Assembly (NCBI RefSeq): GCF_017654505.1
Contig: NC_054548.1
Span: forward strand, 39,209,545-39,273,544
Source of the DNA: Polyodon spathula
Taxonomy: Eukaryota; Chordata; Actinopteri; Acipenseriformes; Polyodontidae
Reading direction: 5' to 3'
Length of the DNA: 64,000 nucleotides
The position numbers were made by a program, and so were the translations under genes. Shown here piece after piece: positions 23,085-35,031 of this stretch (positions are counted from its first letter, which is position 1; every line of letters starts with the position of its first letter). The notes under the pieces are model-generated. The model saw only the letters and a program-made list of their open reading frames with translations, was not told the DNA's origin and did no database searches.

Positions 23085-26000
23085 GTTGACACATACACCC
23101 ACATATTATATATATATATATACACGTTTTCACGGAAAAAAAACGGTAGGGGGGGCCATGGGGGGGTTTTAAAACCTTTGGAATCCCCCACCCTCCCTCC
23201 TCCATTGGCTGCAGCATAGGGTGGAAATCCCCCCAGCATACAAAAATGAAATTCAAGCCCTGTGCTACTAGCAGTAAGAGCTGCCCTTGTGTTTACAACT
23301 TACAAAATTAAGGGTCTTTATGCACAGGTCTATTGGTCCAACATTAATCTAATGCCCCCTCCCCCACACACTTTTTTTATCCGTGATGGCACCTATGAAC
23401 AATACAACTCAATATTCTAATTCTTTATTAAGCAGAAGCAGTCACAGAAGTACAGTGCAAATGAGAATTAGTCCTTAGTTAAGGTTGATGTCAATTCTTT
23501 ATTGTGCTATTGATCCTGTAGATCCCTCTACTCAAACCAGCTGGCTGCCTAAATGAAACAGGATCATATGTGAGGCTTTATTTGTTTATTTACAATATTT
23601 ACAAAATGCAAGGATTCAAACATTAGATGTTCCTCTCATCTTTAGGAACATCCTGGTAGGTCAAACAGCATTATCAAATGTTATGTCATTCATGATACGC
23701 AAGACAATCCGATACAGTCCTATAAATATTCAATAAAATTTTCAATTTGTTATGATGAACTGCACAAGATGTTCTGTAAACTACATAGGTATTAGTATTT
23801 GTTCAACTACAATATAATTGTTCTTACAGTTTTAGTTAAACCAAGCTTGGATAAGACACAGAACAAACAGCATCAATAGGCCTTTTTTCATAAAAGGACA
23901 ATATCAAATATGCCATAAAGTGGCACACTTCTCTAATGTCTTTGGTGCTGTAACATATACATGTTGTGGCATTTTGTCCACCTGTAATGGAACCTCTTTC
24001 CTCAACAGGAACCAATTACATACCATTAATGTGCAAGTGCTGCACGATACCCAGGGAATCATAAAACTCTTGGCAGCAAGTATCCTCTGACATGTGTGTT
24101 AACTCCTATACTTTGGGGAACAGTGCCTCATTTTGGAAACGATCCAACTGCCTCATCAGTGACAGTGGTTAAACTCAATCAACCAACATTTTAAGCTACC
24201 CTGTAAGGCACTATTTCTTTCAATTAGCTTTTTCTTCACCTCATTCAAATGCTATGGTGATGGATCAGTGCTTTCCCAAAACTATTCCTTTTTAAAGCTA
24301 TAATGAAAGCTAATTAATAGGTTACTAGATATGTTTATAACTAGAAATGTGTTTAAGAAAAAAGCAAGCATATCCGAGGGCATAATGTAAGGGGAGTGGC
24401 ATCTGTCCGATGGTTTGCAAACATGAAGTAAAACATATGTGAAAAAAAGCAACAGAAAACCTGTATCACTGATACTACTCAAGATTTAAAACACTGTGGC
24501 TAAATGTGAAAGCATTAACTCAAATTGTATGGTCTCTATAAATAGCAGCCATGTTGGGTCAATCATCAATGCCCTACAAATGCACTGTTATATAACCTTG
24601 CAAATATGAAGTCAGTATTTTAAATGGCCACTGAGATGAGACCTTGACATTGTGTAGGTGACAGCTTTATAAAATTACTGTCACAAAGAGTGTTCCTTTT
24701 TTTTTTTGAACGATACTCATGATCAAACTTGATATGCATAATCAGAGTATGACACACTGGCAGTTGAAATAGTGGCAACAGTAAACATGTCGGGACAAAC
24801 CAGAGTAACATGACATACGTTGGTGATATGTACATGAAAAACTGTGAGTGTGACGGATATGTTGCAAGATCCTGATGCTCACAGTTGGATATTCTTCTAG
24901 ACACACACACTAAAATATAACTCCTGTGTGGCAGTTTGCCAGGACCTCCTGAAAATGAGCTGCCTAGCCTAGGGTTGTATCCTGCTTAAATAAATACATT
25001 TGAATTTGAATTTGTTTGTTTGACTTTATTCTATAGTTCACCCAAGTTTGCAAAAATGAATTCTGTTGCCCCTCCCCATAGATTATCATAGGTAGTTGCA
25101 ATTGCAGGCACACTAGCCTACTCCATTACTGAAGCCATCTTTTCCCCCTGTCACTCTGAACTAAACAGATCCTGCTACTGCAGCAGCAGAAGGTTATGTA
25201 TGTGACCTGCAAGTTCTAATGTAAAGAAGCTAAACAAGAATGTTAAAGTGTTTTTGTAACGGCCCACTTTAATATGTAAAACAGAAAACTGAATTACACC
25301 TGTGAGAATGCATTAGTTACCAACTTTTCTTAATATCGTTCATGATTTTTAGATCACGACTGTCCTTCACATGCATCAGTAGTAGTTTGTCAAGGTCATG
25401 GCATGGGTTTCTGCTGGAAATACACCTTCAAAAATGGCCTATAGGTGATAGAATTCAAATTTGATTCATTAATTTTTTGGTATGGTCCCCAACTAGTGTA
25501 TTTTTGATACAAAATGTCAATTATTAGGCACTATAAAACAGATGGAAAGTTTTATGCAAATTGTCTTTGGTGTTTGCAAAATAATAATAACATGGCGAGA
25601 AAAAAAAGATCACAGTGTGCTCCTGTTGCAACCTATAAATGTGTTTATTAACACCATCCATAGCTTCAAACATTCAAATTCGAATATAACACTAAGGGGT
25701 CGATTTGAACGACCACTGCACTGCAGTAGAGGAGCAATCAAGCAATCTCCCAATGGAATATCAGATCAGTAATGATTGACAACAGTCAATGCAATAACTT
25801 TATTATTCACAAAAGACCTCAAATACAAAAGAGTACATACAGGTGCATATAATTATATACAACAGTCCCACAATAATACTGACACTTATGCCGTATGTCT
25901 CAAAATAATAATACATTTAGTGTGACGTTAGGCCACTGTGATCCATAGAGACGTATGAAAATAAAAAAAATAAAAACAGCTGCTTTACTGACACCAAAGA

Positions 26001-26449
26001 CAGGACAAAAACAAATGGAAGTACAGATACAAGTAGCCACTAAATCACTAGAATTAAGACAGTGAGTAAAAGAGGGCAGTTAAACTCATAGGCTATTCTA
26101 CATAAATTAAATTAACTGCGATAAAAAGGTTGGAAAAGGGCAAAAAGCTTTGAAAAATAGTGACAGACTCCAGTGGTTCGAAACATTATAATAATTACAA
26201 TTCCAAATTTGAAGTCTTTAATTGCTTTTTGCAAAGAAAAGAAAGTTTGACTCAGTACCAGTTAGGCTATGTGTTTTACTTGCAGCCATGCGTACACTGT
26301 AAAATTGTACATTTTAAATGAATTCTGTAAAGTGTTGCAGTATATGTAACGTGATGTGTAGTGTCATAACATGCTAAAGTGGAACCATGATCTGTTTTCT
26401 GTTAATTGTGTAACTAAGTAGGCTATGGTAAGAATGTAAATGTGCTAAA

Positions 26450-26797
26450 ATCATTTAGTTTCAATTTCAAATAATACTGTGTTATTTCCGCATTGTACAG
26501 TAATACAGAGAATACAGCAGCATGATTTATTTTGTGTTACTGGTAGCCTATAGGCTAAAATACAAAAAAAAAAAAGTGTTCTAGGTATTCATTTAACTTT
26601 ATTACTGTACTGTATACTGTGTATGCCTACTGTACAGATTTAGATTTTTACATTATGTAATGTGTACAGAGAAAACATTCATGTTATTTTAGCGCAATGA
26701 TACCCTGAAAAATCAATTGAGCACTATAACCCGAAACCTGGTTATTCCAGATAACCTGGCTTTCTTCAGACATGTGATTTAGCGAGGGACTGCTGTG
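26450..26797 (-). mobile_element. Tigger-like DNA transposon fragment, inverted copy
   Basis: The right end gatttagcgagggactgctg is the inverted form of a CAGnAGTCCCTCG-type terminus. In reverse complement it shares acattacataatgtaaaa, atctgtacagtaggc and gaatacctag with 14046-14400. The inner boundary is approximate. Confidence 0.5.
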
Positions 26798-27452
26798 TAG
26801 TAATAGAATATGTGCATTGGGACATTACAACATTACCCCCAAGGGTAAAGAGGAAATTACCAGTAAAGAATAGTCATGTATCCCTTCTTAGCAATTTGAA
26901 TACCGTGCAGACAAGTCATAGGCTTCTAGCTTCCTATGGGTGCCCTATACTCTTTTGACAGGTTGTTGTTTCTCATAGTTAAGATACTGGGAGAATTTGA
27001 CCTTTTTATTTAAAAGTCATAAACGTTTGATTTCACAGTTTTTGAAAAAAATGCCTATGGCGTGTACCTACAAAGCTTCAAAGGCATCTAAATATGGTAC
27101 TTTGATCTATTTTACACAGGTTATAAGCTTCCAACCACTTTGTAGAATCAGCTCTCAAGTTTCAAAAGAAATGAATAGGAAATGTTAATATAGGGTTACT
27201 TTCTTTTCTGGTGCCATTGATATGCCACTGGAAATCAAACTTCTGAAAATGCTGGACAACAGCAATGAAAGCTTCACCAAAATGGAACACCCATATGTAG
27301 ATGCATTTCCTGGAATACAATACATCACTTCAACCCCAAACTGAATTTAATCACTTATCGAGCTTGAAGGAATTGAGCTTGTCATATATTAATCCCAAGC
27401 AATGACTTTCTTAACTTGTGAGTCTTGTCATTATGAGGTGCAAAATGTGGTC

Positions 27453-27456
<4 letters not shown>

Positions 27457-27524
<68 letters not shown>
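27457..27524. repeat. (TA)n microsatellite
   Basis: About 34 TA units. Confidence 0.97.
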
Positions 27525-27525
<1 letters not shown>

Positions 27526-27995
27526 CAGTGGAACTCACCTAAAAAGTACCTGGGATATAACTAGGCTTGCTACTGTTCGATTTTTATTTTTTTGCCAAAT
27601 CGACAATTAATATCGATGTTTATATTTTAAAAAATGTACTAGTTTTTTTTTTTTGTTTGATCTTTATTTTTCAATTCAAGCAGAGCATGGGTGAAAGTGA
27701 CCTTTATGATTAAAAAAAAAAACAAAAAAAAAAACAGACTTTTTATGCCATTGAGAAACATCTCATTTAGAGAAACCTCTTTATCATATTCAACAAACAA
27801 CAAAACTAACTTGCACTTATGATTCTGAGCTCCGCTCCTCTCCTGTTTCAGCACTCTGTCACTGGAGGCAAGGCAGATGGGCCCTCTTTGTCCTGTCGCA
27901 GAGACCTCAGCCGTCAATCAGGGTTTGCGCACAATACTCATTAAGTGTTTTCTTCTTGCGGCCCATTTTCAAATCAAATTTCTAACTGTCACCGT

Positions 27996-28190
27996 GTATA
28001 ATAATAATAATCTTTATTTTTAATATAGCGCCTCACAAAGCGCTTTACAAGATATGAGACTATGGTGTGTGAACTGTGCATAATAATAATAATCTTTATT
28101 TTTATATATCGCCTTACAAGAGCTTTACAAGAGTCGAGACTAGGGTGTGAACTATGCATCATTTGCAGAGTCACTTACAACAACATCTCA
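27996..28190. repeat. Duplicated ataataatctttattt repeat
   Basis: Two tandem copies, about 82 bp apart, of a unit starting ataataataatctttattttta, followed by tagcgcctcacaaagcgctt in the first copy and tcgccttacaagagctt in the second. This motif is a common dispersed repeat in fish genomes. The following 100 bp (gtcacttacaacaac onward) may belong to the same element. Confidence 0.6.
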
Positions 28191-29000
28191 CCTGAAAGAT
28201 GGAGCACAAGGAGGGTCACACAATGAGTCAGTGGCTGAACTGGGAACCCCTAGTTACAAGCAAAAGCTTACCCACACCTTAGCCTGCTAATTTCAAAGTA
28301 GGTGCTTTGAATAACAGGAGCTGTAGCTAGGAAAATGAATGTGCACGCATAGCAGGTGTTTTACTGACGTTGATCCTATATAAATTTATTGCAGTCAAAC
28401 TCATATTTTTGGGGAATTCGATGTTTAAATGGCTTTACCGATTAAAATCAAAAAGTAGCAAGCCTAGATATAACATACACCCAGTATATAACGTACAGTA
28501 CCTAAGCCATGGAACCAGGACCCAAACAAGCGATTTGCTATCAAAACACATCCGTTTATATGTACTCTGCTGTTGCATACTCCTTAGATATTACATACTA
28601 CTATTCAATTCCTGATACGTATTTTTGCCATTCTTACCACTACATACAGTCAAACCACTCCCTAGAAGAACCGTTCCATAAACGTTCTATTTATTAAAAA
28701 TAAAAGCATAATAAACCATAAATACCGAAACCTACAAGTTTAAAATTAGTTAAACTGCCAAATGGGTCTGCAGAAAGCTAAAAGGGTATTACATTTATTT
28801 TAAAGCATTTTGTATGTAACAATCTCCACCATATGGCCAGATCGCAATAGGGAGACAGGACAAATGGTGCAGCGACAAGTCACACTCTGTCCGCTCTACC
28901 ATAATATAAGCAATGTCTGATATAAGCGGCTCTGATTTAGATCTACCCCTGTGTTGGGCCCTTCTTCTGTCGTCATGGCTATTGCCAAGAGATCTCTTTC

Positions 29001-29035
29001 ATCAATCTCTCAAAGAAAATCTTTCAGAGATTGAT
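29001..29035. repeat. Perfect-stem hairpin
   Basis: The arms atcaatctct and agagattgat pair perfectly. A further aaag/cttt stem lies inside, separated by one C:C mismatch, around a five-base loop. Confidence 0.7.
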
Positions 29036-29109
29036 TATTATCGGCAAAATCTCAAAAGGACAGAAACGCTCATATTTGTGTACTGCATTTAAGTTACTTG
29101 TTACTTTTT

Positions 29110-29935
29110 ACTTCTAAAGTGGCATACAGCAGCAGCTGTTTCCTCTCTGGCACTGGGTATGGTCAACCAGTCTAATTGGTGTCTAATTGGATGCTTTCCA
29201 TCCAACTCCACCAGATACAGACTGGACTGCTTATAAGTGAGCCAACTTGTTCCTTCCAGAAAAGCTCCCTGCCCATTCCACGAGGGGCATGGCAACTTTG
29301 TGGGCTTGATTCCAGGGTGCATCTGTCAAGGACATTTGCAATGCAGTGGTGTTGGCTTCTCCCCATACCTTTACTAGGTTCAATAGACTTAATGTTGTGG
29401 ATCCTCAAAACCCTCGTTTTGGAACTAGTGTTAAGGGCGGCTTCTCAGTCGACCCTTACAACACAGGCATAAAAGGTGAGTTTTTCCTTCAATTTTTTGA
29501 GCTCTAGCTACTTTTTACTGGGGTTCTGAGTGATACCTCAAAATGTAGCCTCAGCTTAGCCTTGTAGCATTCTGGTCATGCGGCAATTGTGCCCTTGCGA
29601 CAGCTTGGGTATACTGACCCATTCAGTAATGGTGACATTTTATACTTGAAAGGGAACGTTAGGTTATTATCATAACCCTGGTTCCCTGAAATAGAAATGT
29701 AACCATTCACCTTCAATGTCTCTGCATCCATGATTGCAGCAGGCTTCAGGGGATAATGACGCTAAGGTCTGTGAGCTCTGTCATTTTGTGCTCTTGGGGT
29801 GGTCCATGACTATGTCATAGGCTCGGCTGGGCAGCTTTGTTATATATTATTCAGGTTTCGAGTCTTTAAGAGGTATATACCCATTTGGTAATGGTTACAT
29901 TTCTATTTCAGGTAACCAAGGTTATGATAACCAAA
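29110..29935 (+). mobile_element. DIRS-like retroelement 3' end
   Basis: Across two frames the + strand reads PIPRGAWQL or, in another frame, HSTRGMATLWA, then QGASVKDICNAVVLASPHTF and TRFNRLNVVDP. This is the C-terminal catalytic region of a DIRS tyrosine recombinase (H-x-x-R motif followed by the tyrosine region). Downstream, near 29660-29710 and 29890-29935, are inverted repeats (ggttattatcataacc.. and its counterpart ..ggttatgataacc) with ccctgaaatagaaatgtaacc. This fits the complex inverted termini of DIRS elements. The rest of the element is missing. Confidence 0.75.
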
Positions 29936-30387
29936 CATTCTCACTTATATAGGCTCTGTTGCAGCTTGTTGTGATGCTGCTTGGTGTGGATGCTGTTTGG
30001 GTGTGGTCTATGCCCCACATTCAACACAGCCTGTACCCCTATATGTTATTTACTGGTTTCTCTGTGAGTTAGAATTCCAATTTACCTTCCCCCAAATGCG
30101 AACACATTCTTTCAGCACACATAACTACACCCTAAGAAGGCTATACAAACCAGTATACACACACATTATACAAACTCTTATTCCAAAACAAAAACCCACA
30201 TACAGATTATACAAAGCCGCTTGTAATTAAAATAGAGAAAATGAAGCCCAGCAACCAGTGCATATTATTATATTTGTCATACTCCATTTCAAATTTCCGG
30301 GTTACATCATGTATATTATGTACCTGTTATTTATATTTTAAACCAATCAAAGCTCACAATTTACAAATTTGTGTTTCTCTGATACAG

Positions 30388-30472
30388 GATTGATCTTCCA
30401 CCGATGAACAAGCCACCTCCAGCTTATGTTGAAAGAGCCGTATCTACACCACTAACTGTCAACACAGCCCAG
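30388..30472 (+). CDS. Nectin-family gene, cytoplasmic exon
   Basis: An 85-nt exon between a gatacag acceptor and a CAG|GTAAAT donor. The first G completes a valine codon from the previous exon. It encodes IDLPPMNKPPPAYVERAVS followed by TPLTVNTAQ. The proline-rich IDLPPxxKPPPxYxER pattern is what I recall from vertebrate nectin cytoplasmic tails of the nectin-3-like alternative type, and is the main reason for the family call. It ends in phase 0. The P-P-P-A-Y is a possible WW- or SH3-type ligand, which is inference. Confidence 0.82.
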
Positions 30473-30880
30473 GTAAATATATCTTAAAACAATCGCATTA
30501 GTAATTACATACACGGAAGTATTTGTTTTTAACCTGTGCACATTAGAAAAGGTAGGGGAGGCTGTGAGACAGTTTTGTACTTTTGGAAGAGAAAACAGCC
30601 AAATTATTTCTCATGTGTTGCTGCATAGCCTAAGGTAAACTTCCCTCCAGGGTTAATCCACAATTTCTATTTCCAAGTCCAAAGTTGGCTGTAAAACATT
30701 CCATAAGAAATAGGTTCTCAAAGTATACTTAGTCTTGGGTGTTTTCAAGCAGCTGTACCTCAAAATATATCAATTGGTTTAGTGGGTCTGGTCCAACGGG
30801 TCTCCTGTATTCAAACCTGACACTTTCTTTGCAAAGCTTCCAGATGCTTCCCAATTTTAAACTGTAATTATATATGCATA

Positions 30881-31500
30881 TGTCACGAAGACGGCTGCAA
30901 TGGGTGATGTCAGACCAGAAACAGGAACCAACACAAAATAAACAGAGAGGTGGAGTTTTGGTGAAGCTGAGCGCTTGCTTGCGCTCAACATTTAATAAAT
31001 GAACAGATAGAAAATAAAAGGTTGTAAGACAAACAAAACACAGGACACGGCACTTTTGCCAAAATAAGTATACAAACAGAACGGACTACACAGACAAACA
31101 CGGTGAGATGTTCTTACTTTAACTATTACTATTATTGTTACATCCGTCTCCAATCACGTTTTCCACTTACCGAACACACAACCCCGAGTGAGTGAAAACA
31201 TGCTGCTTTTATGCAGCTGTACCGAGACTAGATTGCTAATCAATCATTCAATTGGAGTCTCAGTACAACTGCATGTGAATTAATAAAGTGCAATTCCCCG
31301 TGCTCGCATATTATTACATTTTACCTGCAGGTGAAGTGCTGTGCAATCCTTGTGCCTAAATACAAATATACATTTTAAACCCCCTTGTGTTACACAGACC
31401 CATTTATATCCCGTATACCAATGACTATACACCAACATTAACACACTACACGTAGCATACAACACAAATAAATAGCCCAAGGGTGGGGCACTTTGCCACA
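30881..31500 (-). mobile_element. Solo LTR, family A
   Basis: In minus orientation it begins tgtggcaaagtgcccc and ends cgtcttcgtgaca (TG..CA). The flanks gcata (30876-30880) and gcatg (31501-31505) form a near-perfect 5-bp target duplication. It shares with the 49412-50042 copy the blocks cgaacacacaaccccgagtg, ggacacggcac, and tatacaccaacatt. The length is 620 bp. No internal retroelement sequence adjoins it. Confidence 0.75.
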
Positions 31501-32976
31501 GCATGACACGAATGTATCTTTCACACTTTTATTTGAAAGAGTAATGGATCAATGTACATGCCCTGGTCTCACCTGTAGTGTTCCCCAATTACGTGGCAGT
31601 GTAAGGCTTTTGAAGATGTGCCATGTTGGGCTCGTAGCACTCTCTGCCCATATCCATGTAGTAATACTTTCTTTTAAGGCTTAAAACTACTCAATTTGTC
31701 AACGGATGCCACATGCCTATGAATGTAGTTTCATATTCTCATAGTAAGGATTCTTCTACTGGACATTTCAGAGGAAGTTTTTTGCAAGGAAAATACATCA
31801 AGGCAATGTAGCATCATTGGAATATTTTTTTTATTATTAATCTTCACCCGGGGCATTCAAAAAATGCACGTGAACCTTTAAAAAAGCTATTAATTTCAGA
31901 TGAATTGGTAACAGGCATTAGTAGAAATATTCTACAAGGCCTCCACTCATTAGAAACCAAAGAGACAGAGCTGTACATGGATCTATGCAGCCCTTTTGAC
32001 TAACAGATCTAGAATAAACACCAGGAAGTTCTTATAGAACCCTACATAAAGCTGACTAAAAAGCAACAACTCCACCCAGGTAAAGCAGTCGTTTCCTGCT
32101 CATTAAACATGTTGCATCAGTATGCTGCATTTTGACTGATCTTGCTAAATGATCATTGGAGCTAAATGAGCCATATGTGGCTCAAAAGCCAGTCCTTTTA
32201 TGAAGAACAATCAGAGGACACTTCCTGTTGGTAGATGACATGGACGGTCACTGCTCTCAGGTTAAAACAAGATAAGGTTCTGAGATGAGTTCTGCATTAA
32301 CAATGCAATATGAACGAAAGGGAGGAATGAAACACAAAGAGGGTTTTCATTTCTAAGCGACTCGTGAGGGCAACTTTTAACAAGACTTAAACTGACAACA
32401 GGAAAGATAACCAGCAAGAGTCAGATAGCGCTTTTAAGAGTGCACAGCCCGCTGTGAAGTAGCCGTGGCATGTGACAGATAAGTGAAAACCACAAGAAAC
32501 TGACGCTTATGAATCCATGTAATCAAATTAAGCACACATTTTAAAATGCATTAAGAAAAGGGGTCTATGTGAGAAGATCATGATAATTTAGTGTCATCCA
32601 TTTCCACATGCACACACACACACACACACTTATCTGTGTTAATGTTGCATGACATTGTGCATACAGAGTAGCACATTATTTTATTTATTTATTCTTGTAA
32701 AATGTATTGATAAAATTGGAAAATTCACAATTTTTCTGAAGCTTTAAACTTTTGTAAACTGTGAATGTTATTTTCATTTCTGCATTTTTTCTTAAAGGTA
32801 AACTTGTGCATATATCACACCAACTTTTTGCACTTTTAAATTTAGAAAGTCAATGCTTTGGTTCAGTCTTACATTTTATAACAGTGGTATCAAAGCTTCT
32901 GAAGGTAGAAGCACTTCTGAGTCTAAGTTTAACTCTACTGAACCCGGGTAATCATTCCAACTACCTAAAGAAGGTA

Positions 32977-32978
<2 letters not shown>

Positions 32979-33043
<65 letters not shown>
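32979..33043. repeat. (CT)n microsatellite
   Basis: About 32 CT units, about 430 bases upstream of the last nectin exon. Confidence 0.97.
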
Positions 33044-33047
<4 letters not shown>

Positions 33048-33181
33048 CAGTCTCGCTTTCTGCAACGTCACTGATAAAAGACAAAAAAAGTAGTAATATG
33101 TTTATAAAGAAGCCAGGGGCTTGTTGTTGCACATGCATAGTGTTTTTTTGTTTTGTTTTCAAAGAATAACATGTCAATGCA

Positions 33182-33182
<1 letters not shown>

Positions 33183-33240
<58 letters not shown>
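33183..33240. repeat. (ATT)n microsatellite
   Basis: About 19 trinucleotide units in the intron, about 240 bases before the acceptor of the last nectin exon. Confidence 0.97.
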
Positions 33241-33242
<2 letters not shown>

Positions 33243-33477
33243 TATTAATAATAATACTTTTGAATTACTCGCCACCACCACTGATAAGAGATATCTAAAT
33301 GTAGTATTTAAACTGGGTATCTTTAAAGTGTATTGGAAAGTCTATCAGATTTGCCTCAATCAAACTTTTGCAGATTAAAATAACATATTACATTCCCATT
33401 CTTCAACATAAAGTAGATATTTTGATTTGCAATGTTTCGGCAGTAATACATTTCTAATTCTGTTTTTAATATTCCAG

Positions 33478-33624
33478 TTAAGAACAACTGACCATCGTTA
33501 CATATTTCAAGATTATGAAGAGCAGAGGCGTCATGTTCATGAGCAACTGTCATGCCATGAATGGATCTGCCAGAACAAGGGCCCTGAACGAGTACACATC
33601 AATCACAGAGAACACTATGTATAA
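33478..33624 (+). CDS. Nectin-family gene, terminal coding exon with PDZ-binding tail
   Basis: Starts after a tttttaatattccag acceptor in phase 0 and ends at TAA. It encodes 48 residues starting LRTTDHRYIFQDYEEQRRHV and ending ERVHINHREHYV. The last four residues, E-H-Y-V, fit the E/A-x-Y-V motif by which nectins bind the PDZ domain of afadin, linking junctions to actin. The I-N/D-x-R-E-H-Y-V ending resembles nectin tails of the nectin-3-like alternative type. The tail from membrane to stop is about 90 residues, short for a nectin, so this may be one of several alternative 3' ends. Paralogue assignment is inference. Confidence 0.82.
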   Translation, partial: LRTTDHRYIFQDYEEQRRHVHEQLSCHEWICQNKGPERVHINHREHYV

Positions 33625-33865
33625 ATATTTAAAAGACAAGTTTGTACGACATGTTGAGTATGAAAGGAAACAGGGAGGAAAGGCTTGATTTGATACATGC
33701 TACTCGATAAAGATTTTAAAATGTTAGTGATGTTATGGTAGTTGCATCAGTGTATAACAGCAAGATCACAATATTCCAAAATGGATATTTGTAGTAATAA
33801 TTTGTACTACATTTGTGTAAATATCCTTTTACAGACTTTAGAAATCTTGTTTATGTTTAGGGAGG
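33625..33865 (+). other. Probable nectin 3' untranslated region
   Basis: AT-rich sequence after the stop codon. No strong AATAAA signal was found close by, and the next candidates lie inside transposon-derived sequence. The true cleavage site is not determined. Confidence 0.4.
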
Positions 33866-34371
33866 TTCAAGAGTAAGTAGTGGGGTTCCGAAAAATATAG
33901 CGTTACACGCCCCCACCTGCTGCTACAACTGTTTAAATAGTGTACCTGTCATTTTTCTTTTCATTGTTAACATCCTGACAACTTTTTACACTTTAAAGTC
34001 TGTTTCAAAGCTCTTTTCAAAATGTCCGCTCTAGTGTGCTAATAGTGTAAGGATTATTTCCCACATCGCGCAGGTAGCACAGCAATAGCGATCCATGATG
34101 TGGTACGGAAATAGAAAAGCCAGAGTACTTGTTGGGGTTTTTTTTTTGTTTTGTTTTGCTATCGCTGCAGTGATTTAGAGGACAGATCTCAAACTCCACT
34201 GCACTAGAGCGGACATTTTGATAAGAGCTTTGAAACAGACTTTAAGGTAAAAGTTCGCAGGATGATAAAAATGAAAAGGAAAATTAAAATGATGTTATTT
34301 AAACAGTTGTAGCAACACAAGGGGACGTGTAAAGCAATATTTTTTCCAGAACTCTGCTTCTCATTCTTTAA
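33866..34371. mobile_element. Fold-back MITE with about 165-bp inverted arms
   Basis: The left arm, from about 33876, includes ctacaactgtttaaata, ctttaaagtctgtttcaaag and aaaatgtccgctctagtg. The right arm, to about 34371, is its inverted counterpart, including cactagagcggacattttg, ctttgaaacagactttaa and tttaaacagttgtag. The arms are about 85% similar by eye. The interior is about 140 bp. A partial copy lies at 58640-58790. No transposase and no clear target duplication were seen. Confidence 0.7.
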
Positions 34372-34613
34372 AACTCTTTAAAATATTATGCTGCACATGT
34401 AGATTCATATGGGTTATTACTGGGTCCCATAACCAAAGCTACAATGTTCTTAAATAAAAATCAGGTTGGACATTGCAGCCTTTAAAGTGTTTATTTTTAA
34501 AATGTGTGATCCTTACTGTTAGGAATACAGTCAGCACTCGAATATCCATTACCCAGATACACATCAGTGGCATTTTACCACCCTTGTATTAAGAATAAAC
34601 CAATCCCCATTAT

Positions 34614-34965
<352 letters not shown>

Positions 34966-35031
34966 AACACTCTGATTTCATTTTGCTGTTGGGTTGTTAA
35001 TGGAGAATTTTACATACTGCTACAATATGTA

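Larger units (their letters stand above)
22144..23262. mobile_element. hAT-like non-autonomous element with perfect 16-bp TIRs
   Basis: The left end cagggcttgaatttca (22144-22159) and the right end tgaaattcaagccctg (23247-23262) are exact reverse complements. The 5'-CAGG start fits hAT superfamily termini. The 8-bp flanks (atagaatg and tgctacta) do not match, so the target duplication has eroded or a rearrangement has occurred. The 1.1-kb interior holds a long (TA)n at 22551-22632, T-rich runs and an (AC)n, and no transposase frame. Confidence 0.65.
8477..30387 (+). other. Large nectin intron (21.9 kb)
   Basis: GTGAGT donor and cag acceptor in the same reading frame as the flanking exons. 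The intron is filled with transposon remnants listed separately. Stretches at about 8480-9340, 9600-11880, 16320-17080, 18900-20570, 23270-26440 and 26800-27990 show no gene or recognisable repeat. Short open frames there look like chance. Confidence 0.7.
30473..33477 (+). other. Nectin intron (3.0 kb)
   Basis: Lies between two in-frame exons. It contains the solo LTR at 30881-31500, a short (CA)n near 32612-32629, and the (CT)n and (ATT)n tracts near its end. Otherwise unrecognised. Confidence 0.75.

Noticed and set aside
32761..33093. 110-codon frame with Leu-Ser repeats
   Set aside because: Translated (CT)n microsatellite in the last nectin intron.
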